A DNA stretch of 6,804 bases, from positions 1-6,804 of the forward strand of contig JBDSLU010000363.1 in assembly GCA_039916225.1 (NCBI GenBank). The letters run 5' to 3'. Both the position numbers and the translations under genes were made by a program. Under the pieces are notes generated by a model that had not been told where the DNA came from, did not search any database, and worked only from the letters and a program-made list of their open reading frames with translations. This DNA is from JBDSLU01 sp039916225. GTDB taxonomy: Bacteria; Acidobacteriota; Vicinamibacteria; Vicinamibacterales; Vicinamibacteraceae. Below are positions 1-5,586 of the stretch, piece by piece. Positions within the stretch are counted from its first letter, which is position 1; each line of letters opens with the position of its first letter.

Positions 1-623
1 AGGACTACCGCTTCGAGACGGCGCGCGGCACCGTGTCGCTCGCCGATCTCTTCCAGGGGAACTCGCAGCTGCTCGTCTACCACTTCATGTTCGGGCCTGA
101 CTACACGGCCGGCTGCCCGTCCTGCTCGGCCATCGCCGACGGGTTCAGCGGGTCGGCCGTCCACCTGGCCAACCACGATGTGACGCTGACGGCGGTATCG
201 CGCGCGCCGATCGCCAAGCTGGAGGCCTACAAGCAGCGCATGGGCTGGAGCTTCCCCTGGGCCTCGGCACACAGCGGCGACTTCAACTTCGACTTCAACG
301 TGTCGATCACGGAGGCGCAGCAGCAGGCCGGCGGCTACGAATACAACTACCGGGCCAGCCGGCAGGCGACGGATCCCGCCAAGCTGCCGGAGCCGGTCAA
401 GAACCTCGCCGCGACAGTCGGCACCGATCCGGCCGGCTATGCCCGCGAGCGGCCGGGCATGAGCGCGTTCGTGCTCGAGGACGGCGTCGTCTATCACGCC
501 TATTCGACCTACTCGCGCGGCGTCGACGGCATCTGGGGCATGTATTCGTGGCTCGATCGCGCGCCGCTCGGCCGCAATGAGCAGGGCCCCTGGTGGCGCC
601 GGCACGACGAATACCCGGGGTGA
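1..623 (+). CDS. DUF899 family thioredoxin-like protein (5' end outside window)
   Basis: The reading frame is open from base 3 to the TGA at 621-623, so the gene begins before the window; the ATG-less stretch at 3-32 already reads as family sequence (DYRFETARGTVSLADLF). The visible 206 residues match the DUF899 family nearly end to end: LVYHFMFGPDY, then GCPSCSAIADGF with a CPSC pair (codons 114-125), then HLANHDVTLTAVSRAP, the MGWSFPWASA block, the NFDFNVS segment and the C-terminal VYHAYSTYSRGVD and WWRRHDEYPG. Family members are about 230-260 residues, so roughly 30-50 N-terminal residues are missing. The family belongs to the thioredoxin-like fold; the CxxC sits where a redox-active pair would be, but no reaction is established. 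It is probably cytoplasmic, since the part seen has no membrane segment. The next gene starts 5 bases after its stop, which suggests one operon. The family assignment is firm; the function is unknown. Confidence 0.93.
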   Translation, partial: DYRFETARGTVSLADLFQGNSQLLVYHFMFGPDYTAGCPSCSAIADGFSGSAVHLANHDVTLTAVSRAPIAKLEAYKQRMGWSFPWASAHSGDFNFDFNVSITEAQQQAGGYEYNYRASRQATDPAKLPEPVKNLAATVGTDPAGYARERPGMSAFVLEDGVVYHAYSTYSRGVDGIWGMYSWLDRAPLGRNEQGPWWRRHDEYPG

Positions 624-628
624 GCGCC

Positions 629-1447
629 ATGACGCGATCGCTGTCACGAGAACCGCGTCTGTTCGGCGTCCCTGCCTTGCTGTTCGTCGCCAGCGCGGCG
701 ACGACGATCACGTGGAGCGGCTCGATGTCGGCGATGGACATGGCCATGCCCGGCGGCTGGACGATGTCGATGGCGTGGATGCGGATGCCGGACCAGACGT
801 GGTCCGGCGCCGCTGCGTCCTTCCTCGGCATGTGGATGGTGATGATGCTGGCGATGATGCTGCCGGCGCTGGTGCCGATGCTGCGCCGTTACGCTGAGGC
901 CGTGCCACAGACCGCGCCAAAAACCTTGTCTGGGATCGGGGCCGCCACCGACGACCGGCTCGTCGGCCGCCTGGTTGCGATCGCCGGCCTCGGCTACTTC
1001 TGCGTCTGGGCAGCAGCCGGCCTCGCCCTGTTCCCGGCCGGCGCGGCGCTGTCGGCGATCGCGATGGCGCAGCCGGCGATGGCGCGCGCCGTGCCGTGGG
1101 CGACCGCCGCGGTGCTGCTGATCGCCGGCGCGCGGCAGTTCAGCGCGGCCAAGGCGCGGGCGCTGGCCTGCTGCGGTGCGGCGCGAGCACACGACAGGGC
1201 GGCGACCGCCGGCGCGGCGTGGCGGCACGGCCTGCGCCTCGGCGTCCAGTGCCTCCGCTGCTGCGGCAACCTGATGGTCGTGCTGGTAGTGGTCGGCGTG
1301 ATGGACCTGACGACGATGGCACTGGTGACGGCGGCGATCACGGCCGAGCGCGTCGCGCCGGCGGGCGAGCGCGTGGCCCGCGCCAGCGGCGGCATCCTCG
1401 TCGCCGCCGGGGTCGTGGCGATGGCGCGAGCCTTCGCGCTGGCCTGA
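629..1447 (+). CDS. DUF2182 integral membrane protein, predicted metal-binding
   Basis: The protein has 272 residues. The ATG at 629 is preferred over an in-frame ATG at 593 because the latter lies inside the preceding gene and the family begins with the short basic N-terminus followed by a first membrane helix (about residues 11-29). The Met-rich block MDMAMPGGWTMSMAWM (36-51) follows, then the helix containing MWMVMMLAMMLPALVPM (68-84). Further hydrophobic segments lie near 113-133, 135-169, 213-236 and 254-270. Cysteines cluster at C181-C182 and in QCLRCCGNLM (C208, C211, C212), the family signature. DUF2182 (COG5486) is called a predicted metal-binding membrane protein because of these Met and Cys residues; no transported ion or reaction is established. 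Only 5 bases separate it from the DUF899 stop, with GGGGTGAG (617-624) the only Shine-Dalgarno-like string, so translational coupling is likely. Two family positions look altered: Ala178 where a Cys is usual in the KxxC motif, and no WM after MDL. Confidence 0.9.
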   Translation: MTRSLSREPRLFGVPALLFVASAATTITWSGSMSAMDMAMPGGWTMSMAWMRMPDQTWSGAAASFLGMWMVMMLAMMLPALVPMLRRYAEAVPQTAPKTLSGIGAATDDRLVGRLVAIAGLGYFCVWAAAGLALFPAGAALSAIAMAQPAMARAVPWATAAVLLIAGARQFSAAKARALACCGAARAHDRAATAGAAWRHGLRLGVQCLRCCGNLMVVLVVVGVMDLTTMALVTAAITAERVAPAGERVARASGGILVAAGVVAMARAFALA

Positions 1448-1465
1448 TCGCGCCGACGCAAGTCC

Positions 1466-1496
1466 TTGACTTCGAGTCGACTTGAACTGAGACACT
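1466..1496 (+). promoter_or_regulatory. putative MerR-family-type promoter/operator of the methyltransferase gene
   Basis: A good -35 hexamer TTGACT (1466-1471) and a weak -10 GACACT (1491-1496) are separated by 19 bases, longer than the usual 17. A 16-bp dyad, TTCGAGTC/GACTTGAA (1471-1486), has one mismatched pair and lies between them. MerR-family activators (MerR, SoxR, CueR and relatives) act on exactly this layout, untwisting an overlong spacer. Against the E. coli soxS promoter as I remember it, the dyad centre falls at the same distance from the -35, and about 19 of 31 bases agree. No merR-type regulator gene is in the window, so the regulator would be encoded elsewhere. The expected transcription start is near 1503. 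Confidence 0.5.
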
Positions 1497-1500
1497 GCTG

Positions 1501-1521
1501 CCTGGCGTCAGCGACGCCAGG
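1501..1521 (+). repeat. perfect 9-bp inverted repeat at the start of the methyltransferase leader
   Basis: CCTGGCGTC (1501-1509) and GACGCCAGG (1513-1521) are exact reverse complements around a 3-base AGC loop. The repeat begins about 5 bases after the putative -10, near the expected transcription start, and its right arm ends on the first G of the GGAGAG ribosome binding site (1521-1526) of the gene starting at 1534. It could form a short RNA hairpin at the very 5' end of the message, which may stabilise it or restrict ribosome access, or it could be a DNA operator at +1. No T-run follows, so a rho-independent terminator for the upstream gene pair is unlikely. Confidence 0.6.
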
Positions 1522-1533
1522 GAGAGCAGGTCG

Positions 1534-2373
1534 ATGAAGGTCACGGAACGAGTCGAGGGACAGCAGGCGGCACTCTGGAACGGCGCGGCGGGACACGCCT
1601 GGGTCGACGAGCAGGCGCTGCTCGATCGGCTGTTCGCGCCGTTCCAGCAGCGGCTGGTCGATGCGGTGGTCGCCGAGGCGCCGGGCGCGGTGCTCGACGT
1701 CGGCTGTGGCACCGGCAGCACGACGCTGGCGATTGCGCGGGCGCTTGGCGCCGCACAGGTCACCGGCATCGACATCTCGGTGCCGATGATCGCCGCCGCG
1801 ACGGCGCGCGCCGCCGACGCTGGCGTGGCCGCCAGCTTCATCCGCGCCGACGCACAGGATCACCCGTTCGAGGCGGCCAGCGTCGACATGATCGTGTCGC
1901 GCTTCGGGGTGATGTTCTTCGACGACCCGGTGCGCGCCTTCGCCAACCTCGCCCGGACCGCCAGGCCCGGGGCGGCACTGCGTTGTATCGCGTGGCGCAG
2001 CGCGGCCGAGAACCCGTTCATGACGGCGGCCGAGCGCGTCGCGGCGCCGCTGCTGCCCGATCTGCCGCCTCGTCGGCCGGACGTGCCCGGCCAGTTCGCC
2101 TTCGCCAACGGCGACCGGGTGCGCGGCATCCTCGCGGAGAGCGGCTGGAAAAACGTCGACGTGGCGCCGCTCGACGTCGATTGCCGGCTCTCCGAACCCG
2201 ACCTGCTCGCCTACGTGAGCCGGCTCGGCCCCGTCGGCGTCGCGCTGCGGGAGGCCGATGAGGCGACGCGCGCGCGCGTCGTCGCCACGGTCCGCGCCGC
2301 GCTCGACTCCTACATGGTCGAGGGTGAGTGCCGGTTCACCGCGGCATGCTGGACGATCGACGCGCGCGCCTGA
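1534..2373 (+). CDS. class I SAM-dependent methyltransferase (UbiE/Methyltransf_11 type)
   Basis: The protein has 279 residues and is soluble, with no signal peptide. The start at 1534 has GGAGAG (1521-1526) 7 bases upstream. It opens with the subgroup hallmark QAALWNGAAGHAWV (11-24), followed by SAM-binding motif I LDVGCGTG (54-61), the acidic end of strand beta-2 at GIDIS (Asp80, expected to bind the ribose hydroxyls), and ADAQDHPF (105-112) near the adenine site. SRFGVMFFDDP (122-132) and the RPGAALRCIAWR block (144-155) complete a Rossmann-fold methyltransferase. The C-terminal third (about 160-279) is the variable, substrate-binding part. The acceptor is unknown; proteins of this type are often annotated as UbiE-like, but a true ubiquinone/menaquinone enzyme would show different flanking motifs. 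It appears to be transcribed alone from its own promoter at 1466-1496. A 91-base gap separates it from the esterase gene downstream, so co-transcription with that gene is possible but not shown. Confidence 0.93.
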   Translation: MKVTERVEGQQAALWNGAAGHAWVDEQALLDRLFAPFQQRLVDAVVAEAPGAVLDVGCGTGSTTLAIARALGAAQVTGIDISVPMIAAATARAADAGVAASFIRADAQDHPFEAASVDMIVSRFGVMFFDDPVRAFANLARTARPGAALRCIAWRSAAENPFMTAAERVAAPLLPDLPPRRPDVPGQFAFANGDRVRGILAESGWKNVDVAPLDVDCRLSEPDLLAYVSRLGPVGVALREADEATRARVVATVRAALDSYMVEGECRFTAACWTIDARA

Positions 2374-2464
2374 CGGGGCCCTGGCGGGTCAACCGCCGGC
2401 GCGAAGCATCGCGCGGTCGCCATTCAACCGTTTCCCCGCCGGCGTGGTCCAAGCATCAGCGACG

Positions 2465-3466
2465 ATGCGTGTCCACACCCAGCCGGTCAGCCAGGTCGTG
2501 TCGGGATCCTCCGCCGCTATCGGCGGAGGGCGGCCGCACCCGCTGGCGGCGCTCGCCTTCGCCGTCGTCGCGAGCGTCCTCGCGGTCGAGGCCGTGCAGT
2601 ACAGCGGCATACCCGCGCCGTCGCCAGCCGAACGCACGCTCGTCCACGGCGGGCGGCAGCGCACCTACCTGGTGCACGACTTCGGCAGCGGTGAGCCGGC
2701 GCCGGTCGTCATCGTCCTCCACGGCGGCGGCGGCAACGCCGCGAACGCCATCCACATGACCGGCTTCGATCGGGTGGCCGCACGCGAACGGTTCGTCGCC
2801 GTCTACCCGGACGGCACGGCGGTGCGGCCCAGCGGCCGCCTGCTGACGTGGAACGCCGGCCACTGCTGCGCCTCGGCGATGGACGCCGGCGTCGATGACG
2901 TCGGCTTCATCGGCGCGATCGTCGACGTGCTCGTCGGCTCGCGGCGCGCCGATCCGTCCCGGATCTACGTCACCGGTATGTCGAACGGTGCGATGCTGGC
3001 GCACCGGATCGGCCGCGACCTGTCGACGCGTATCGCGGCGATCGCGCCGGTCGTCGGCGCGGTGTTCGGCGACGAGCCGGCGCCGCGCGCCCCAGTGCCG
3101 GCCTTCATCATCGCCGGCGCCGAGGACGCGATCGTGCCGCCCGCGGGCGGCCCGCTGACGGTGCGCCTGCTGCTCGGCCGCCGCCAGGCCGCGGATCGAG
3201 ACGTCGCGCCGGCCGTGGCGCAAGCCACCTACTGGGCTCGCCACAACGGCTGCGGCGAGCCGGTGCGGACGGCGACCGTGGCCTACGAGAAGTCCGAGTG
3301 GAAGCCCTGTCGCAGCGGCGCCCCGGTGGCGTTCCTCAGCGTCGCCGCCAATGGGCACGCCTGGCCGGGCGGGGAACCCGGACGCGCCGGCGCCGCGCCG
3401 CCGACGAGGGCCTTCGACGCGACCGAGGCGATGTGGACCTTCTTCAAGGCTCAGGTCCGCCGCTGA
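2465..3466 (+). CDS. exported alpha/beta-hydrolase, LpqC / PHB depolymerase / feruloyl esterase family
   Basis: The protein has 333 residues from ATG 2465. The frame is open further upstream (to 2258), but that part overlaps the methyltransferase and reads as low-complexity Arg/Ser sequence. A hydrophobic segment at about 27-43 (PLAALAFAVVASVLAVE) after a long polar N-terminus suggests a signal peptide or membrane anchor, so it probably acts outside the cytoplasm. The fold markers are VIVLHGGGG (82-90, oxyanion hole), YPDG (114-117), the nucleophile elbow GMSNG (171-175, Ser173), Asp221 in AGAEDAIVP and His298 in NGHAWPGG. These are the Ser-Asp-His triad and the GHAWPGG signature of the COG3509 group. 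Cys134, Cys135, Cys263 and Cys282 could form disulfides, in keeping with export. Substrates in this group include short-chain polyhydroxyalkanoates and feruloyl or acetyl esters of plant polymers; the sequence does not decide between them. No convincing Shine-Dalgarno is seen before 2465, so the exact start is uncertain. Confidence 0.87.
   Translation: MRVHTQPVSQVVSGSSAAIGGGRPHPLAALAFAVVASVLAVEAVQYSGIPAPSPAERTLVHGGRQRTYLVHDFGSGEPAPVVIVLHGGGGNAANAIHMTGFDRVAARERFVAVYPDGTAVRPSGRLLTWNAGHCCASAMDAGVDDVGFIGAIVDVLVGSRRADPSRIYVTGMSNGAMLAHRIGRDLSTRIAAIAPVVGAVFGDEPAPRAPVPAFIIAGAEDAIVPPAGGPLTVRLLLGRRQAADRDVAPAVAQATYWARHNGCGEPVRTATVAYEKSEWKPCRSGAPVAFLSVAANGHAWPGGEPGRAGAAPPTRAFDATEAMWTFFKAQVRR
2508..2529 (+). 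repeat. perfect 9-bp inverted repeat inside the esterase signal-region codons
   Basis: CCTCCGCCG (2508-2516) and CGGCGGAGG (2521-2529) pair perfectly around a CTAT loop. It lies at codons 15-22 of the esterase, in the polar stretch before the hydrophobic segment. The right arm contains a strong Shine-Dalgarno-like GGAGG with no ATG, GTG or TTG at a suitable distance after it. It may be a translational control hairpin, a sign that the true start differs, or chance in G+C-rich sequence. Confidence 0.45.
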
Positions 3467-3475
3467 TGGCGGCTG

Positions 3476-4420
3476 TTACGCGAAGCCGATCCCGGTGCGC
3501 ACGCCCACCGACTTGATGTATTCGCGTCCAGCGTCGTATTCCTCGGCGGTCTGCAGGTGTTCGAGCATCAGCGGCGCGTCCACCGCCAGCTTCGACAGCT
3601 CGCGCAGGTAAGTCGCGTAGTCGACCTGGCCGGTGCCGGGCACGACCTCCTTGAAGTGCACGTTCATCTCGGGGATGAACGCCAAGTCCTTGGCGTGGCA
3701 CGACACCACCCACTTGCCCAGCTTGGCGAAGCACTCGCGGATGAAGGCGGCGTTATCGTAAAAGCGCCGCGGCGAGTTGATCACGTTGCAGACGTCCATG
3801 TGCACGGCGAAGGCCGGGCGGTTCACGGCCTTGATCAGGCGCACGTACTCGTCGGGCCCGTCGGGCAGGTTCCACCCCATCATCTCGATCGAGAAGGTGG
3901 TCTGCTTCGGCTTGACGGCGTCGATCACCTTGCGGCAGTTCTCGACGGTCGCGTCGAAGAACTCGTTCGACAGGTTCCTGCCGTCCGGGCCGTACCAGAC
4001 CGTCGGATTGAACGAACCGGCAATGTCGACGCAGCACCGCGCGGCCACGGCCTCGGCCAGCGCCATGCGCTCGATGACGTAGGCGAGGTTGGCGGCGCGC
4101 TTCTGCGCATCGGGGTCGAGCATGTTCCGCCAGGCGCCGACCTCGGCGATGACGACGTTCTCGGCCTTGAACGCCTCGCGGATGGCGCGGATGCGGTCGG
4201 CGTCGGTCGGTGACGCCGCCGGGCAGTAGGCGGCGCTGTATCCGAGACGACGGTGCTCCTTGGCGAGCGCGACCGGGTCGTCGCTCTTCAGGAAGATCGG
4301 CCCGCCGAGGCGGATGGGCCTGAACGCGGCGCCGGTCACGACCGTGACCACGAGTGGCGCGGCGGCAACCGCGCCGAGAAAGGTCCGTCGGGTGATGCCC
4401 GGATCGGCAACAAGAGGCAT
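3476..4420 (-). CDS. Tat-exported TIM-barrel sugar isomerase/epimerase-like protein
   Basis: The protein has 314 residues on the minus strand, with ATG at 4420-4418 and AGGAG (4436-4432) 11 bases upstream. The N-terminus TRRTFLGAVAAAPLVV (10-25) is a twin-arginine signal (Arg11-Arg12, then x-F-L-G and a hydrophobic core), so the folded protein is expected in the periplasm or anchored to the membrane. The rest is a xylose-isomerase-like TIM barrel (AP_endonuc_2 type). Likely divalent-metal ligands are Glu179 (FSIEMMGW), Asp209 (AVHMDVCN), His242 (VSCHAKD) and Glu287 (LMLEHL), the Glu-Asp-His-Glu set of tagatose/psicose epimerases. The motif VPGTGQVDYATYL (260-272) is also typical. Databases usually call such proteins sugar phosphate isomerase/epimerase, but an exported one would meet free sugars rather than sugar phosphates. 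It is divergent from the sialidase (starts 8 bases apart) and convergent with the esterase (9-base gap). The fold and export signal are firm; substrate and reaction are unknown. Confidence 0.92.
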   Translation of the reverse strand: MPLVADPGITRRTFLGAVAAAPLVVTVVTGAAFRPIRLGGPIFLKSDDPVALAKEHRRLGYSAAYCPAASPTDADRIRAIREAFKAENVVIAEVGAWRNMLDPDAQKRAANLAYVIERMALAEAVAARCCVDIAGSFNPTVWYGPDGRNLSNEFFDATVENCRKVIDAVKPKQTTFSIEMMGWNLPDGPDEYVRLIKAVNRPAFAVHMDVCNVINSPRRFYDNAAFIRECFAKLGKWVVSCHAKDLAFIPEMNVHFKEVVPGTGQVDYATYLRELSKLAVDAPLMLEHLQTAEEYDAGREYIKSVGVRTGIGFA

Positions 4421-4437
4421 GGCGCATTATGCTCCTG
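4412..4437. promoter_or_regulatory. interlocked divergent start region with reciprocal ribosome binding sites
   Basis: The minus-strand start codon (CAT at 4418-4420) and the plus-strand ATG (4429-4431) are 8 bases apart. The plus-strand AAGAGG (4412-4417) lies 11 bases before ATG 4429 and within the first codons of the minus gene. The minus-strand CAGGAG (complement of 4432-4437) lies 11 bases before its ATG and within codons 2-3 of the sialidase. The arrangement is an imperfect dyad: AGAGGCAT (4413-4420) against ATGCTCCT (4429-4436) matches at 6 of 8 positions. Promoters for both genes must lie inside the opposing coding sequence. If the sialidase starts instead at the in-frame ATG 4441, the gap becomes 20 bases and this ribosome binding site would not apply. 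Confidence 0.5.
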
Positions 4438-5586
4438 CGGATGGTTCGCCCCTGGGCCTGGCTCATGATCGTCGGCGCGCTGAGCGCCGGCGCGATCGCA
4501 CGCCAGGACGCGGCCGGGCCGCGGTTCACCGAGGTCTACCAGGCCGGTGACGGCGGGTACCACACGTTCCGGATCCCCTCGATCATCGCCGCCAGGAACG
4601 GGACGCTGCTGGCGTTCGCCGAAGCGCGGCGCGAAGGCGCGGCCGACGCCGGCGACATCGATCTCGTCGTCAAACGGAGCCGGGATGGCGGCGCGTCGTG
4701 GTCGGCCTTGCAGGTGATCGGCGACAACGGACCGAACACCTTCGGCAACCCCTGCCCGGTGCTCGACCGGACGACCGGCACCCTCTGGCTGCTGACGACG
4801 CAGAATCGGGGCACCGATCGCGAAAAGGACATCATCGCCGGCACGAGCCAGGGCACCCGGACCGCGTGGGTGATGAAGAGCACCGACGACGGCGAGCGCT
4901 GGTCGGCGCCGGTCGAGATCACCGCGGCGGTCAAGCCGCCGGACTGGACGTGGTACGCGACCGGCCCGGGCATCGGCATCCAGACCACGAGCGGCCGCCT
5001 GGTGATTCCGGCCAATCACGCGGAGCGCGGAACCGGGGTGCATCGCTCGCATATCGTCTACAGCGACGATGGCGGCGGCCGTTGGCAGCTCGGGGCCAGC
5101 GCCGACGCCGGCACCAACGAGAGCCAGATCGCCGAACTGTCCGATGGCCGGCTGATGTTGAACATGCGGAACCATCCACCCAGGCCCGAGAACGTCAGGA
5201 TGGTCGCGATCAGCCGTGACGGCGGACGGACCCTGTCCACGGCGGCGCCCGACCCGACCCTCGTCGAGCCGCCCGCGCAGGCCAGCCTCCTGGGCATCCC
5301 CGGCACCGCTGGCCGCCGCCGGCTGCTCTTCGCCAATCCCGCCAGCACCAAACGCGAGCGTCTCACCGTGCGGCTCAGCGACGACGACGGCGCCACCTGG
5401 CCGGTCGCGCGGGTCGTGCACGAGGGTCCGGCCGCCTACTCGAGCCTGGTAGCGCTGCCCGACGGGGCCATCGGACTCCTCTTCGAGCGCGGCGATCGAT
5501 CGCCGTACGAGCGCATCACGTTCGCACGTCTGACGCTCCAATGGCTCGCCGCTGGCCACACCTCCGGGAGTCCGACGGTTCCATGA
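4429..5586 (+). CDS. secreted exo-alpha-sialidase (GH33, BNR/Asp-box repeats)
   Basis: The protein has 385 residues. A signal peptide is visible (VRPWAWLMIVGALSAGAIA, 6-24), so it is exported. The six-bladed propeller markers are FRIP (47-50) and Asp boxes SRDGGASW (84-91), STDDGERW (151-158), SDDGGGRW (212-219) and SDDDGATW (317-324), with a degenerate one, SRDGGRTL (262-269), where Leu replaces Trp. All GH33 active-site residues can be placed: Arg48, Arg247 and Arg309 for the carboxylate-binding triad, Asp73 as acid/base, and Glu231 (TNESQ) with Tyr337 (AAYSS) as the nucleophile pair. The Glu-to-Arg (16) and Arg-to-Tyr (28) spacings equal those I recall for Micromonospora viridifaciens sialidase (E260/R276, R342/Y370). 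It likely cleaves terminal sialic acids from glycoconjugates. The alternative start ATG 4441 also leaves a good signal peptide. Its stop overlaps the MFS gene start, so it heads an operon with a transporter. Confidence 0.92.
   Translation: MLLRMVRPWAWLMIVGALSAGAIARQDAAGPRFTEVYQAGDGGYHTFRIPSIIAARNGTLLAFAEARREGAADAGDIDLVVKRSRDGGASWSALQVIGDNGPNTFGNPCPVLDRTTGTLWLLTTQNRGTDREKDIIAGTSQGTRTAWVMKSTDDGERWSAPVEITAAVKPPDWTWYATGPGIGIQTTSGRLVIPANHAERGTGVHRSHIVYSDDGGGRWQLGASADAGTNESQIAELSDGRLMLNMRNHPPRPENVRMVAISRDGGRTLSTAAPDPTLVEPPAQASLLGIPGTAGRRRLLFANPASTKRERLTVRLSDDDGATWPVARVVHEGPAAYSSLVALPDGAIGLLFERGDRSPYERITFARLTLQWLAAGHTSGSPTVP

Noticed and set aside
720..860. Met-codon-rich ATG/GATG repeats as a possible DNA repeat element
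   Set aside because: The pattern comes from the Met-rich family motifs of the DUF2182 protein, not from a tandem repeat.
1501..1521. Hairpin read as the terminator of the DUF899-DUF2182 pair
   Set aside because: It is followed by GAGAGCAGG rather than a T-run and lies at the predicted start of the next transcript.
2258..2464. N-terminal extension of the esterase frame to 2258
   Set aside because: The extension overlaps the methyltransferase 3' end for over 100 bases, reads as Arg/Ser/Pro-rich low complexity and adds no domain.
2456..3358. 300-codon minus-strand frame opposite the esterase
   Set aside because: It overlaps a gene with a full Ser-Asp-His triad and reads as Arg/His/Asp-rich repetitive sequence typical of a shadow frame.
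3456..3472. Small stem CCGCC/GGCGG or GCCGC/GCGGC at the convergent gene ends, as a terminator
   Set aside because: Only 5 bp, it overlaps the esterase stop codon and has no T-run on either side; such stems occur by chance throughout this sequence.
3557..4213. 218-codon plus-strand frame opposite the isomerase
   Set aside because: His/Val/Asp-rich translation without any family motif; the minus-strand product has a Tat signal and metal-site motifs, so this is a shadow.
4336..5559. 407-codon open frame on the minus strand covering most of the sialidase
   Set aside because: It is antisense to a gene with unmistakable GH33 motifs, has low-complexity Arg/Ala/Gly/Asp-rich composition and matches no recognisable family; long antisense frames are expected at this G+C content.
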